Of a stretch of 64,000 bases of DNA, positions 1 to 8,924 are shown piece after piece. Below the pieces are notes generated by a model. That model had not been told where the DNA came from. It did no database searches and saw nothing but the letters and a program-made list of their open reading frames with translations. Each line of letters begins with the position of its first letter. The stretch's first letter is position 1. A program made the position numbers and the translations under genes. The stretch comes from Paraburkholderia bryophila (GTDB lineage: Bacteria; Pseudomonadota; Gammaproteobacteria; Burkholderiales; Burkholderiaceae). The stretch is taken from NCBI RefSeq assembly GCF_013409255.1, contig NZ_JACCAS010000002.1, positions 2,594,001 to 2,658,000 of the forward strand. Direction: 5' to 3'.

Positions 1-1253
1 CGAACGCGAGCGGCGAGGTGGTGGGCGTCGTGGTGATCGACGTCGACCTTGCCGGTTTGCTCAAGCGCCTGCAAAGCGATTTACCGAGCGACTACCAGGT
101 CTATCTCACCAACGAGTGGGGCGATTTCCTGGTCCATCCCGATGCATCGAAAACCTTCGGCTTCGACCGGGGCCGGCGTGTGCTGATCCAGGACAGCTTC
201 TCCGTCACCAAACCGCTCTTCGAGCAGTCGCAAAGCGAAATCCTCGTCAACGGCCTCGTGAAGCCGAAGCAGGCCGCGGGTCAGGTGCTTGCCTTCGTGC
301 GCCGGCCGTTCGGCGATTCCGCCGGCAACCGCTTTATCGTGCTCGGACTCGCCAAGCCGCTCGAGGACGTGTTGTCCGGCGCGAATCTGCTCGGCGATCG
401 CATCGTTCGTATGGTGCTGGTGTTCAGCGTGCTGGCGCTGGCCCTCGCCGTGCTGTTCGCACGCGCGCTGACCAAGCCGCTGCATCTGCTCGCGCACGCG
501 GCCACGCATCTGTTCGCCGAACATGCCATGGAAACGCTGCCGCTTAAACGGACCGACGAGATCGGCGTGCTGGCGCGCTGCTTCGATCGTCTGCGCCGCG
601 AAATCAAATCGCAGATGGACGTGCTGCACGCCAAGCAACGCGAGCTCGTGCATCTGGCGACGCACGACGGGCTGACCGGCTTGCCGAACCGCATGCTGTT
701 CATACAGAAGCTCGAAAGCGCGATCGACGAAGCCACGCGGCGTCAGGAGGGTCTGGCGGTGCTGTTCGTCGACCTCGACCGCTTCAAGCAGATCAACGAC
801 CAGTTCGGCCATTCGATCGGTGACAAGGTGCTGGCCGTGGTGGCGCGCCGGCTCAAGCAGGTGCTCTGCACCGCCGACGTGGTGGCGCGACTCGGCGGCG
901 ACGAGTTCATCGTGCTGATCGAGGGGCCGCGTTCCGCGGAGGCCGCGCCGGCGATCGCGTCGCGCATCATGGACACGTTGAACGAAACCCTCGTAATGGA
1001 CGGGCAAAGCATGAACGTGGGCGCGAGCATCGGCATCAGCCAGTTCCCGGACGACAGCGGCACGGCCGAAGAACTGCTGCTGAACGCCGACGCGGCCATG
1101 TATGCGGCCAAATCCGGCGGACGCTGCGCGTATTTGCGCTATCACGATCTGCTTGAAACGCGTCGGCGCGAACAGCACGCCCAGCAAGAAGAGGCGCAGG
1201 CGCGGGCCGGTAAGGACGCGACGGCCGGCCGCGAGGCCGAGCCGATGGCCTGA
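1..1253 (+). CDS. Membrane diguanylate cyclase (Cache-HAMP-GGDEF), 5' truncated by the window edge
   Basis: The frame is open to the left edge, so the N terminus is missing; 416 residues are visible. The first ~110 residues look like the end of a periplasmic Cache sensor domain. A membrane segment (IVRMVLVFSVLALALAVLF) and a HAMP linker (LTKPLHLLAHAA) follow, then a GGDEF domain that starts at HDGLTGLPNRMLF and has an intact RLGGDEF motif. It should make c-di-GMP from two GTP in response to a periplasmic ligand. The residue normally Arg in the RxxD inhibitory I-site is Cys (CTAD), so product inhibition may be weak. The charged, Ala/Glu-rich C-terminal tail has no recognisable domain. The family call is firm; the ligand is unknown. 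Confidence 0.93.
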   Translation, partial: NASGEVVGVVVIDVDLAGLLKRLQSDLPSDYQVYLTNEWGDFLVHPDASKTFGFDRGRRVLIQDSFSVTKPLFEQSQSEILVNGLVKPKQAAGQVLAFVRRPFGDSAGNRFIVLGLAKPLEDVLSGANLLGDRIVRMVLVFSVLALALAVLFARALTKPLHLLAHAATHLFAEHAMETLPLKRTDEIGVLARCFDRLRREIKSQMDVLHAKQRELVHLATHDGLTGLPNRMLFIQKLESAIDEATRRQEGLAVLFVDLDRFKQINDQFGHSIGDKVLAVVARRLKQVLCTADVVARLGGDEFIVLIEGPRSAEAAPAIASRIMDTLNETLVMDGQSMNVGASIGISQFPDDSGTAEELLLNADAAMYAAKSGGRCAYLRYHDLLETRRREQHAQQEEAQARAGKDATAGREAEPMA

Positions 1254-1304
1254 CGGATGACCCGCCGCAACGCGCTTTAATCAGACAATTACCCGCCAAA
1301 AACA

Positions 1305-1322
1305 CGAGGCAAGTTTGCCTCG
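1305..1322. repeat. Short inverted repeat with a nearby repeated half
   Basis: CGAGGCAA and TTGCCTCG are separated by two bases, in the gap between the diguanylate cyclase and the lipoprotein gene. GAGGCAAGT recurs at 1368-1376. It could be a weak terminator hairpin for the upstream gene or a protein-binding site; no T-run follows. Confidence 0.35.
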
Positions 1323-1473
1323 ATCGTCGCTTCGGCGAGCGCTCGAGCAATCGTTTGCGCCGATCTTGAGGCAAGTATTTTTCATTTCACTGGAAGCGTT
1401 TTCGTCGTCTCAACTTTCGTCGCGGGCTTGCCGACAACGTCGTTATGGCAACCGGATTGACTGGAGATTTTCC

Positions 1474-1839
1474 GTGAAGCGACAGGTTTGTTTCTTGGTG
1501 GCTGCACTGACGCTCGCCGGTTGCGCGCAGATGCCGCCGCCGATAGCGGCGCATCCGGACAAGGCGCCGAACGAAGTGATCAGCTTCGACATTCCGCCGG
1601 ACGCACTCGGTGCACGCGATCCGCAACTCACCGCCGTGCTGGCCAAAGCCGGCGCGCTGGCCGCCGCGCAGCCGCAGCCGACGGTCGTGCTCGTCACCGC
1701 GTTGGGCCAGGATTTCGGCTATCTGAATCAGGCGGTCTGGAAAGGCGTGCCCGCGCAACGCACGGCGCGGGTGAACTTCGAGAACCGGACGGCCGGCTTG
1801 GGGCAGCCGTATAGCGTGTCGATCAGGACGGTTCAATGA
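1474..1839 (+). CDS. Small outer-membrane-type lipoprotein of unknown function
   Basis: 121 residues from the GTG at 1474. This start gives a clean lipoprotein signal (VKRQVCFLVAALTLAGCAQM) with lipobox LAGC; an in-frame ATG at 1315 would put a long arginine-rich extension before the signal and is unlikely. The mature part is about 100 residues with no domain I recognise; it has a Pro/Ala-rich start and conserved-looking segments such as ALGQDFGYLNQAVWKG. The stop overlaps the start of the next gene (ATGA), so the two are probably co-translated. The lipoprotein prediction is strong, the function unknown. Confidence 0.72.
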   Translation: MKRQVCFLVAALTLAGCAQMPPPIAAHPDKAPNEVISFDIPPDALGARDPQLTAVLAKAGALAAAQPQPTVVLVTALGQDFGYLNQAVWKGVPAQRTARVNFENRTAGLGQPYSVSIRTVQ

Positions 1840-2195
1840 ACGCGCCCCTCGTGATCGCTCGCAGCGCATTGCTCGCCCTGACCACGCTGCTGGCCGCATC
1901 GGCGTTCGCGAGTCAGCCCGGCGCGGATTTGCAGTCCGCCGCTGCGTTTCCGCCGGCGGCGGACAAGGTGTATCCGCCGTTGCCGTCGCTCGCCATGCTG
2001 CCGCCGCCGAGTGCGACCGATGACGACAGCGCGCCGCTCAAACCGACGCCGCATCGCAAGAAATCACGCGTGCCTGTTCAGATGCAGGAGCGCCGCATGC
2101 CGCCGGCTCCGGTGGTGCGGCTGATCGTGTCCGACGCGTCGCACGCGTATCTCGACACCGTGCAGCGCCAGATCGATCTGGCCATGAACAAATAA
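1836..2195 (+). CDS. Exported hypothetical protein
   Basis: 119 residues. It starts within the stop of the lipoprotein gene (ATGA overlap). The N terminus is a typical Sec signal (MNAPLVIARSALLALTTLL, cleavage likely after ASAFA). The mature protein is Pro/Ala-rich and then basic (PTPHRKKSRVPVQ), ending in a segment predicted to be helical. I do not recognise a family. The overlap suggests it works with the upstream lipoprotein, and the lytic transglycosylase 68 nt downstream suggests a cell-envelope role; that is inference from context. Confidence 0.62.
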   Translation: MNAPLVIARSALLALTTLLAASAFASQPGADLQSAAAFPPAADKVYPPLPSLAMLPPPSATDDDSAPLKPTPHRKKSRVPVQMQERRMPPAPVVRLIVSDASHAYLDTVQRQIDLAMNK

Positions 2196-2263
2196 CGCGG
2201 CAGGCAGGACGACACACCACGCCGCTTTCACCTCTTTATCGCTCTCGAGCGGAAGGATGAAGC

Positions 2264-2698
2264 ATGTCCTTGAAAATCTTCTTTGCTGCGTTCGCCTGCT
2301 GGATGGCGTGCGGTACAGCGCAAGCGGCCGACGATTGCTTCAACGAAGCCGCGGCCTATCAAGGCGTCAACCCGTGGGTGCTGCGCGCGCTGGCATGGTA
2401 CGAATCGAAGGGCGACCCGAGCGCGATTCGGCGCAACGCCAATGGGTCGATCGACGTCGGCCAGTTGCAGATCAACTCGATTCATTTCGGCGATCTCGCG
2501 CGCGAAGGGGTGCCGCATCGCGCGCTGATCGATCCGTGCGTGAACGTCTACGTCGCGGCCTGGCTGCTGAAACAGAAGATGGTCAAGCACGGCAACACGT
2601 GGCGCGCGATCGGCGCCTACCACTCGGAAACGCCGAGAGAGCGGGACGCCTACGCACGCGGTATCCAGAAGGTGCTGGTGGCGTGGGGGCAACTGTAG
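2264..2698 (+). CDS. Secreted lytic transglycosylase (SLT domain, IagB/VirB1-like)
   Basis: 144 residues: signal peptide (MSLKIFFAAFACWMACGTAQA) followed by a single SLT domain. The catalytic glutamate is in WYESKGDPSA, and the family motifs GQLQIN and IGAYHS are present. It should cleave the MurNAc-GlcNAc bond of peptidoglycan in the periplasm. Small stand-alone enzymes of this type usually open the wall for secretion systems or pili. No secretion genes lie nearby, so the partner is unknown. The gene converges on phnM. Confidence 0.85.
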   Translation: MSLKIFFAAFACWMACGTAQAADDCFNEAAAYQGVNPWVLRALAWYESKGDPSAIRRNANGSIDVGQLQINSIHFGDLAREGVPHRALIDPCVNVYVAAWLLKQKMVKHGNTWRAIGAYHSETPRERDAYARGIQKVLVAWGQL

Positions 2699-2756
2699 TC
2701 GGATCGCCAGGCCGTTTTTCCCACGCCCGCACGCACACTCAATCTCAAGCCCGCAC

Positions 2757-3890
2757 CTAGACGATCCGTGCGCCGCCGCGATACGTGGCGCGCGGCACCG
2801 GCAGCGTGTCGAGCATCGTCACCCGCACGAAGTCGGCACGCAGGCCCGCTTCGATCGCGCCGCGGTCATGCAAGCCGGCCGTGCGCGCCGGTTCGGCGGA
2901 GACTGTTGCCATCGCGCGCGGCAGCGTCCAGTCCGCTTTCGCGACCAGTTCGAACACGGCGGTCAGCAAACTCGACGGCACGTAATCCGACGACAGGATA
3001 TCGAGCAGATTCGCCTCGGCCAGTTCGAGCGCCGACACGTTGCCCGAATGCGAGCCGCCACGCACGATATTCGGTGCGCCCATGATGGTCGAAATGCCGT
3101 GCTCGCGCGCGGCCTCCGCAGCCACGCGAGTGGTCGGGAATTCGGCCAGCACGATCCCTTCGGCGCGCGCCTGTTCGACGTGTTCGACCAGCGTGTCGTC
3201 ATGGCTCGCCACCGGAATGCCGAGCCGGTTGCAACGTTCGACGATCTCGCGGCGGTGCGCGTCGGCGTAACGGGCCTGTTCGATCGACAACTCGGTCAGC
3301 GCGGTCGCGACATGTTCGTCGCTCAGCTTGCCGTTGCGCTCCTGAAAGCGGCGCCATTGCTCGCGGTCGTGCCACTGGCGCTGACCGGGCGTATGGTCCA
3401 TCACCGAGGCGAGCCGCAGCAATGGATGCGCGCACAACGAGTCGAACAGTTCCACCACGTCGGCGGTGGCGATTTCGCAGCGCAGATGCAGAAAGTGTTC
3501 GGCGCGCAGCAGATTGCGTTCGGACAGACGCGTGAGCGATTCGGCGCATTGCGTTTGCACGTCGCGGCCGCGCAAGCCCACGTTCGAGCGCGAACCGATT
3601 GCGAGCGCATCGAATACGGTGGTGATGCCGGCGGCGGCCACCTGCGCATCGTGAATCACGAACGCTGCGTCGGTATTCCATTGCACGCCGGGACGCGGCG
3701 CGAGATGTTTCTCCAGATTGTCCGTGTGCAATTCGATCAGGCCGGGCAACAGATAGTCGCCGTCCCAATCCTGCGCTTCACGCGCGGTGGTCGTGCCGCG
3801 CTCGACGTCGCGAATCATGCCGTCTTCGACGTGTACCACGCCGGTGAATACTTCATCTCGCGTCACGATGCGAGCGTTTCTGATCAACAT
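2757..3890 (-). CDS. phnM: Alpha-D-ribose 1-methylphosphonate 5-triphosphate diphosphatase PhnM
   Basis: 377 residues, the usual PhnM length. It is an amidohydrolase-fold enzyme that removes pyrophosphate from ribosyl-phosphonate triphosphate to give the substrate for PhnJ. Metal-binding motif HTDNLEKH follows the GLIEL strand, and the N terminus (MLIRNARIVTRDEVF) is typical. It is the last gene of the leftward phn run, 97 nt after phnL, the widest gap in the run; translation may depend on its own ribosome site. Confidence 0.95.
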   Translation of the reverse strand: MLIRNARIVTRDEVFTGVVHVEDGMIRDVERGTTTAREAQDWDGDYLLPGLIELHTDNLEKHLAPRPGVQWNTDAAFVIHDAQVAAAGITTVFDALAIGSRSNVGLRGRDVQTQCAESLTRLSERNLLRAEHFLHLRCEIATADVVELFDSLCAHPLLRLASVMDHTPGQRQWHDREQWRRFQERNGKLSDEHVATALTELSIEQARYADAHRREIVERCNRLGIPVASHDDTLVEHVEQARAEGIVLAEFPTTRVAAEAAREHGISTIMGAPNIVRGGSHSGNVSALELAEANLLDILSSDYVPSSLLTAVFELVAKADWTLPRAMATVSAEPARTAGLHDRGAIEAGLRADFVRVTMLDTLPVPRATYRGGARIV

Positions 3891-3987
3891 CGACTTGCTC
3901 CGTAGTCAGTCAGACTTGAGTGATGCGACTGGGTGGGTGGTTCAGTGTAATGCCGTTTCTCGCGCGGTACGGCGCAAATCGATCCGC

Positions 3988-4755
3988 TCAATGGCGCAAC
4001 GGCGGCCTTAATTCGAGCCGGCGGGTCGCCACCTTGTTGCGCGTGTCTTCGTCGTGAAAAATGCCGACGATCGCCGCGCCGCGTTCGCGCGCTTCGACGA
4101 TCAGATCGGCGACCACGTCGCGGTTCTCCGCATCGAGCGAAGCGGTCGGTTCGTCGAGCAGCAACAGCGGGTGGCCGGCGATCAGGCCGCGCGCAATGTT
4201 CACGCGCTGTTGCTCGCCGCCCGAGAAGGTGGCGGGCGCCAGCGTCCACAGCCGCTCCGGCACGTTCAATCGCGCCAGCAGCGCCGCGGCCCGCGCGCGC
4301 GCTTCGTCTTCGGCTACCCCACGCGACAGCAGCGGTTCGGCGACGAGCGTGAGCGTCGGCACACGCGGAATCACACGCAGAAACTGGCTGACGTAGCCGA
4401 CTACGCCGCGCCGCAGTCGCAGCACGTCGTGCGGCTCGGCGCCGGTGATCGACACGGCGCGGCCGTCGTCCGCGGCGTCGCGAATCTCGATCGAACCGGT
4501 GCTCGCCAGGTAATTGCCGTACAGGCAGCGCAGCAGCGTGCTTTTGCCCGCGCCCGATGGGCCGACCAGCACCACGCATTCGCCGCGCTCCACGTCGAGC
4601 GACACGCCCGCGAGCGCTTCGATCTGCACGCCGCCCTGGCCATGCAACGTAAAGGTCTTGCCGATGTCGACCGCGCGCAGCATCAACGCGGCGTTGTCGG
4701 CGAATGCGTGCCCGGCGGCGCAGGTCGGATTGGCGGTATCAATGGATTGCATCAT
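3988..4755 (-). CDS. phnL: C-P lyase complex ABC-type ATPase PhnL
   Basis: 255 residues from the ATG at 4755 (MMQSIDTAN), 5 nt after the phnK stop; the frame is open further upstream, but that part is antisense-like sequence over phnK. Walker A GPSGAGKST, signature FSGGEQQRVNIARGL and Walker B LLLLDEPTASLD are intact. PhnL lacks a membrane partner and is associated with the PhnGHI nucleosidase step in E. coli. There is a short N-terminal extension (about 25 residues) before the first ABC strand. Confidence 0.94.
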   Translation of the reverse strand: MMQSIDTANPTCAAGHAFADNAALMLRAVDIGKTFTLHGQGGVQIEALAGVSLDVERGECVVLVGPSGAGKSTLLRCLYGNYLASTGSIEIRDAADDGRAVSITGAEPHDVLRLRRGVVGYVSQFLRVIPRVPTLTLVAEPLLSRGVAEDEARARAAALLARLNVPERLWTLAPATFSGGEQQRVNIARGLIAGHPLLLLDEPTASLDAENRDVVADLIVEARERGAAIVGIFHDEDTRNKVATRRLELRPPLRH

Positions 4756-4760
4756 GAGCC

Positions 4761-5531
4761 TCAAACCGGCAGAACCGAGGAAACCAGCGTTTGCGTGTAC
4801 GGGTGTTGCGGATCGTCGAGCACCTGATCGGTCAGACCCGCTTCGACCACTTCGCCGCCTTGCATCACCATCAGGCGATGCGCGAGCAAACGCGCCACGC
4901 CGATATCGTGCGTGACGATCAGCACCGACAGATGCAGCGTGGAGGTCAGCGTGCGCAGCAGATCGAGCAGGCGTGCCTGCACCGAGACGTCGAGACCGGC
5001 GGTGGGTTCGTCCATGAACACGAGCCGCGGACTGGTCACGAGATTGCGCGCAATCTGCAAACGCTGCTGCATGCCGCCGGAAAACGCGGCCGGAAATTCG
5101 TCGATCCGCGACGAGTCGAGTTCGACGCGCTCCATCCACTGCGTGGCCGCGTAGCGGATATCGCCGTAGTGGCGTGCGCCGACAGCCATCAGCGGCTCGC
5201 CGATATTCGCGCCGGCCGAGACGCCGCTGCGCAGTCCGTCGCGCGGATTCTGCTGCACGAAGCCCCACTCGGTGCGCATCAGCATCCGTCGGCGCGGTTC
5301 GGACAGCGTCAGCAAATCGAGCTTTTCCCCATGCGAGGCGGTGTAGTGCAGCGTGCCGCTGTCGGCTTCGGTTTTCAACGCGAGCGCATTCAGCAGCGTG
5401 GTCTTGCCCGAGCCGGATTCGCCGACGATGCACAACACCTCGCCCGGATACAGGTCGAAGCTGACGTTCCTGCAGCCGTTGCGGCCGCCGTATTGTTGGG
5501 TGAGCGCGCGGGCGCTCAGCAGCGGCGTCAT
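4761..5531 (-). CDS. phnK: C-P lyase complex ATPase subunit PhnK
   Basis: 256 residues. ABC ATPase with Walker A GESGSGKTT, signature FSGGMQQRLQIARNL and Walker B LVFMDEPTAGLD. PhnK docks on the PhnGHIJ core in E. coli. The start overlaps the phnJ stop by 4 nt (ATGA), so translation is coupled. The oligopeptide-transporter-like sequence (FVQQNPRDGLR) is normal for PhnK; phnJ upstream and phnL downstream rule out a transporter subunit. Confidence 0.95.
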   Translation of the reverse strand: MTPLLSARALTQQYGGRNGCRNVSFDLYPGEVLCIVGESGSGKTTLLNALALKTEADSGTLHYTASHGEKLDLLTLSEPRRRMLMRTEWGFVQQNPRDGLRSGVSAGANIGEPLMAVGARHYGDIRYAATQWMERVELDSSRIDEFPAAFSGGMQQRLQIARNLVTSPRLVFMDEPTAGLDVSVQARLLDLLRTLTSTLHLSVLIVTHDIGVARLLAHRLMVMQGGEVVEAGLTDQVLDDPQHPYTQTLVSSVLPV

Positions 5532-6451
5532 GCTGCTTCTCCTTGAGCAGTGGGGCGCGACGACGGATCGAATTCGGCGTCGCCGCGGCGTTCGTGGCAG
5601 TAATCGCTATCGGAGCAGACGAACATCCGTTGGCCCGCGTCGTCGACGATCATTTCGTCGAGGAAACTTTCCGTCGAACCGCACAGCGCGCACGCGTGCT
5701 GCCACTTCTGTATTTCGAACGGGTGATCGTCGAAGTCGAGGCTGCGCACCGGCGTATAAGGCGGAATCGCATGAATGCGCCGCTCGCGGCCGGCGCCGAA
5801 CAATTGCAGCGCGGGGTTCATATGCATCTTCGGATTGTCGAACTTCGGAATCGGCGACGGTGACGCCAGATAGCGATGATTGACGATCACCGGATAGTCG
5901 TACGTGGTGGCGATATTGCCGTGATGCACGATGTCCTCGTACAGCTTCACGCTCATCAGACCGTAGTCCGCGAGCGCATGCAGCTTCTTGCTTTCCGCCA
6001 CGCGCGGTTCGAGCCGGAACAGCGGCTCGGGCATCGGCACCTGGTAGACCAGAATCTGTTTGTCGGTGAGCGGAGCTTCCGGAATGCGGTGGCGCGTCTG
6101 GATGATGGTTGCTTCGACGGTGCGGCGCGTGGTCGCCACGCCGGTGGTGCGCGCGAAAAAGCGGCGGATGTTGACCGCGTTGGTGGTTTCGTCGGAACCC
6201 TGGTCGATCACCTTCAGCGTGTCGTTGCGGCCGATAATCGCCGCGGTGACCTGAATGCCGCCCGTGCCCCAGCCGAACGGCAGCGGCATTTCACGCGAGG
6301 CGAACGGCACCTGATAGCCCGGCACGGCGACGGCTTTGAGCAACGCGCGGCGCAGCATGCGCTTGGTCTGCTCGTCGAGGTAGGCGAAGTTGTAGCCCTC
6401 TGCGGCGGCGTCGTACGACGGCGTGGTAAGCGGTGTAGCGGCTGCGGTCAT
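5528..6451 (-). CDS. phnJ: Alpha-D-ribose 1-methylphosphonate 5-phosphate C-P lyase PhnJ
   Basis: 307 residues. This is the radical-SAM enzyme that breaks the carbon-phosphorus bond, releasing an alkane and leaving 5-phosphoribosyl 1,2-cyclic phosphate. Cys254, Cys257, Cys279 and Cys285 (in CALC and CSDSDYC) have the same 3-22-6 spacing as the E. coli cysteines that bind the cluster and act in catalysis, so the enzyme looks active. The start overlaps the phnI stop by 4 nt. Confidence 0.97.
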   Translation of the reverse strand: MTAAATPLTTPSYDAAAEGYNFAYLDEQTKRMLRRALLKAVAVPGYQVPFASREMPLPFGWGTGGIQVTAAIIGRNDTLKVIDQGSDETTNAVNIRRFFARTTGVATTRRTVEATIIQTRHRIPEAPLTDKQILVYQVPMPEPLFRLEPRVAESKKLHALADYGLMSVKLYEDIVHHGNIATTYDYPVIVNHRYLASPSPIPKFDNPKMHMNPALQLFGAGRERRIHAIPPYTPVRSLDFDDHPFEIQKWQHACALCGSTESFLDEMIVDDAGQRMFVCSDSDYCHERRGDAEFDPSSRPTAQGEAA

Positions 6452-7626
6452 GCTGCCTGCTCCTGCTGATCGTGATCCGTTTGCTGGGGCGTGGTTTCGC
6501 TTTCGCTTGCGTCGCGGTTCTGCGTGGCGTGCTGTGCGACGTGTTGTGCACGCAAGCGCCGCACGAGTTCCAGCTCCGATTGAAAGTCGACGTAGTGCGG
6601 CAGCTTCAGATGCTGAACGAAGCCCGACGCCTCGACGCTATCGCTATGCGACAGCATGAATTCGATGTCCTGCGTGGGCGAGGCCAGCGTTTCGCCGAGT
6701 TCTTCGGCGCGCAGCGCGCGATCCACCAGCGCCATGGCCATCGCCTTGCGCTCCGAGTGGCCGAACGCGAGACCGTAGCCCTGCGTGAAAGTAGGCGGCA
6801 CTGCGCCGCTGCCGGCGAACTGATTGATCATCTGGCATTCGGTAATGTCGATTTCACCGATGTCGACGGTCTCGCCCAACTCGTCGAGTTCCATTTCGAC
6901 CGAGATCGTGCCGAAGCGGATCTCGCCGGCAAACGGATGCGAGTTCGCATAGCCGCGTTGCGTGGCGTAACCCATGGCGAGCAGAAAACCTTCGTCGCCG
7001 CGCGCGAGATTCTGCAAGCGCGTGGCGCGGCTCGCGGGAAACGCGAGCGGTTCGCGCGACAGATCGCCGGGCTCCGGCGCGTTCGGCGTGGGACGTTCCC
7101 GTTCGATCAGCCCTTCCTTGTCGAGCAGCGTGACGACGCGCGGCATGGCTTCGGCGACAACCGGTGCGGCGCGCTGCGGCGACAAGTTGGGCGGCGTGCC
7201 GCTCGCGTCGGCATCGCCTTCGGCCAGCAACGCGAAATCCAGCAGACGCTGCGTGTAATCGTAAGTCGCGCCGAGCAACTGACCACCCGGAACGTCCTTG
7301 AAAGTCGCCGAAATACGGCGCTCCACCCGCATGGCTTCGGTATCGATCGGCTGCGTATAGCCGAAACGCGGCAACGTGGTGCGATAGGCGCGCAGCAGGA
7401 AGATCGCTTCGACCAGATCGCCGGCCGCCTGCTTGATCGCGAGCGCGGCGAGTTCTTCGTCGTAGACCGAGCCTTCGGTCATCACACGCGCGACCGCCAG
7501 GCGCAACTGTTCGCGAATCTGCGCGACGCTGAGTTCGGCCAGTTGCGGATCGCCACGGCGCTCTTTGTCGAGCAGGCGCCACGACGCTTCAATCGCCCGT
7601 TCTCCACCTTTGACGGCAACGTACAT
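6448..7626 (-). CDS. phnI: C-P lyase core subunit PhnI
   Basis: 392 residues from the ATG at 7626, giving the characteristic start MYVAVKGGERAI; a longer frame adds 26 non-homologous residues. PhnI is the purine nucleosidase-type subunit that, with PhnG, PhnH and PhnL, couples phosphonate to the ribose of ATP. The Gln/Glu-rich C-terminal tail is longer than needed for the fold. Its start shares one base with the phnH stop (TGATG). Confidence 0.96.
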   Translation of the reverse strand: MYVAVKGGERAIEASWRLLDKERRGDPQLAELSVAQIREQLRLAVARVMTEGSVYDEELAALAIKQAAGDLVEAIFLLRAYRTTLPRFGYTQPIDTEAMRVERRISATFKDVPGGQLLGATYDYTQRLLDFALLAEGDADASGTPPNLSPQRAAPVVAEAMPRVVTLLDKEGLIERERPTPNAPEPGDLSREPLAFPASRATRLQNLARGDEGFLLAMGYATQRGYANSHPFAGEIRFGTISVEMELDELGETVDIGEIDITECQMINQFAGSGAVPPTFTQGYGLAFGHSERKAMAMALVDRALRAEELGETLASPTQDIEFMLSHSDSVEASGFVQHLKLPHYVDFQSELELVRRLRAQHVAQHATQNRDASESETTPQQTDHDQQEQAA

Positions 7627-8246
7627 CAGTTCACCTTCGCTTGAGTTGTGCGGGGCAGGCCGATCAGCGTGTCGCCGCAGACCAGATAACAATCGACACC
7701 GCAAGGAAACAGCGGCGCGAGCGCGGCGCGTTCGCGCCAGAAGTTTTCGGGCAGGCCGACCGGTGCGATCGTCTCGGTGTGCTGAATGCCGGGACCGCTC
7801 AGCACGATCGGCGCGCCACCGGTTAGCGCGTCGACACGGATCAGCAGCGTGACCGCCTGCTCGGGCGATTCCGCGGCGCCGAGCGCGAAGGTCTCGAGCG
7901 GCGGCAACGTGGCGGCGTCGTGGATATAGGCGAACGCGGCTTCAGCGGGATCGTTCGCCAGCGGCGCGCCGGTATGAAAGCGCAACGCTGAACTGAGCGC
8001 GGTGTCGGTTTGCGCGAGCCACACCGGCGTGGCGTAGTCGCACAACGCGAGCAAGGCGGCAAACGCGGCGAGGTCGGCGCGCGTGGCAAGCGTGCCACGT
8101 ACGGCCGGCAACACGTTCTCGACCACGCCGATCGTGCCCGGCCGCGACAACGCGTCGAGCAAAGTACGGAACACCCCTTGAGTGTCATGCACCGGATCGG
8201 CGAAACCCGGCGTGAGTGTGGACAATGCAATCGGTGAGTTTTCCAT
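7626..8246 (-). CDS. phnH: C-P lyase core subunit PhnH
   Basis: 206 residues. The N-terminal segment (GFADPVHDTQGVFRTLL, then SRPG) is typical of PhnH, a PLP-transferase-like fold protein that has lost cofactor binding and dimerises in the C-P lyase core. It shares one base with phnG upstream and one with phnI downstream, so the three genes form a tightly coupled translation unit. Confidence 0.95.
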   Translation of the reverse strand: MENSPIALSTLTPGFADPVHDTQGVFRTLLDALSRPGTIGVVENVLPAVRGTLATRADLAAFAALLALCDYATPVWLAQTDTALSSALRFHTGAPLANDPAEAAFAYIHDAATLPPLETFALGAAESPEQAVTLLIRVDALTGGAPIVLSGPGIQHTETIAPVGLPENFWRERAALAPLFPCGVDCYLVCGDTLIGLPRTTQAKVN

Positions 8247-8743
8247 CAGTCGCCCCGGACCATCGTGAAGAATTCGACGCGCGTGGCCGCGACGTCCTCG
8301 CGCCGCGCGTCGCGCTGTGCGGCCTGTTGCGCGGCAAACGGCCCGATCAGTTGCTCATGCAAAGCCGCGTGATGCTCGGGCATTTGCAGTAGTGCGTCCG
8401 CCAACGCGGCGAGTTCGGCGCGGCGGCGGTCGCGGCCCAGATGACAGGCAACGCCAACCGTGGCCACGGCGCCTTCGGCCACCCGCAAACGCAACGTGGC
8501 GCGCGTGACCGTGGCCTCGCCGAGATTGAACGGATCACCGCTGCCGCCCACACGTCCACGCACCATGGCGAGGCCGATTTCAGGCGGTCGCAGCCAGTCG
8601 TAAGCGGGAGGGGGGAAGTCGTGCAGCGCATGCTGCAGCGCGGCTTCGAGATCGGCGCGCGGCGTGCGGGCGAGGACGGCCATCCAGGCGCGCCGGACCG
8701 ATGAAGGCGCAGCGGAAGAGGGTGAGGCGGAAGGGGCGCTCAT
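8246..8743 (-). CDS. phnG: C-P lyase core subunit PhnG
   Basis: 165 residues, first gene of the leftward phn run. It has a Ser/Ala-rich N terminus, then the family core (RRAWMAVLAR, PFNLGEATVTRATLRL, VACHLGRDRRRAELAALADAL). PhnG pairs with PhnI in the nucleophosphonate-forming step. It is transcribed away from phnF across a control region holding a 20-bp palindrome 48 bp upstream of its start. Confidence 0.95.
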   Translation of the reverse strand: MSAPSASPSSAAPSSVRRAWMAVLARTPRADLEAALQHALHDFPPPAYDWLRPPEIGLAMVRGRVGGSGDPFNLGEATVTRATLRLRVAEGAVATVGVACHLGRDRRRAELAALADALLQMPEHHAALHEQLIGPFAAQQAAQRDARREDVAATRVEFFTMVRGD

Positions 8744-8790
8744 CGAAGTTCCTGTTGATCCAGCGAGTCAACATTTGACCATTTATTCAT

Positions 8791-8810
8791 CTAAACGTCT
8801 AGACGTTTAG
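8791..8810. promoter_or_regulatory. Probable PhnF operator between phnG and phnF
   Basis: CTAAACGTCTAGACGTTTAG is a perfect 20-bp palindrome in the divergent control region. Its centre, GTCTAGAC, fits the GT-N-TA-N-AC consensus of the HutC branch of GntR regulators, to which PhnF belongs. Its position between the two phn transcription units suggests PhnF represses both the phnG and phnF sides. Phosphate control by PhoB is also likely for such genes, but I did not find a convincing Pho box. Confidence 0.75.
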
Positions 8811-8924
8811 GGGTATGCTCGTCGAGCCGTGTAGAGCTTTGCCGACGTTTCACATTTCCATCACGGCTTGCGCACTACAATGCACGTCATAGCGATAATT
8901 TGAACTCAAGGGAATGACAGCACC

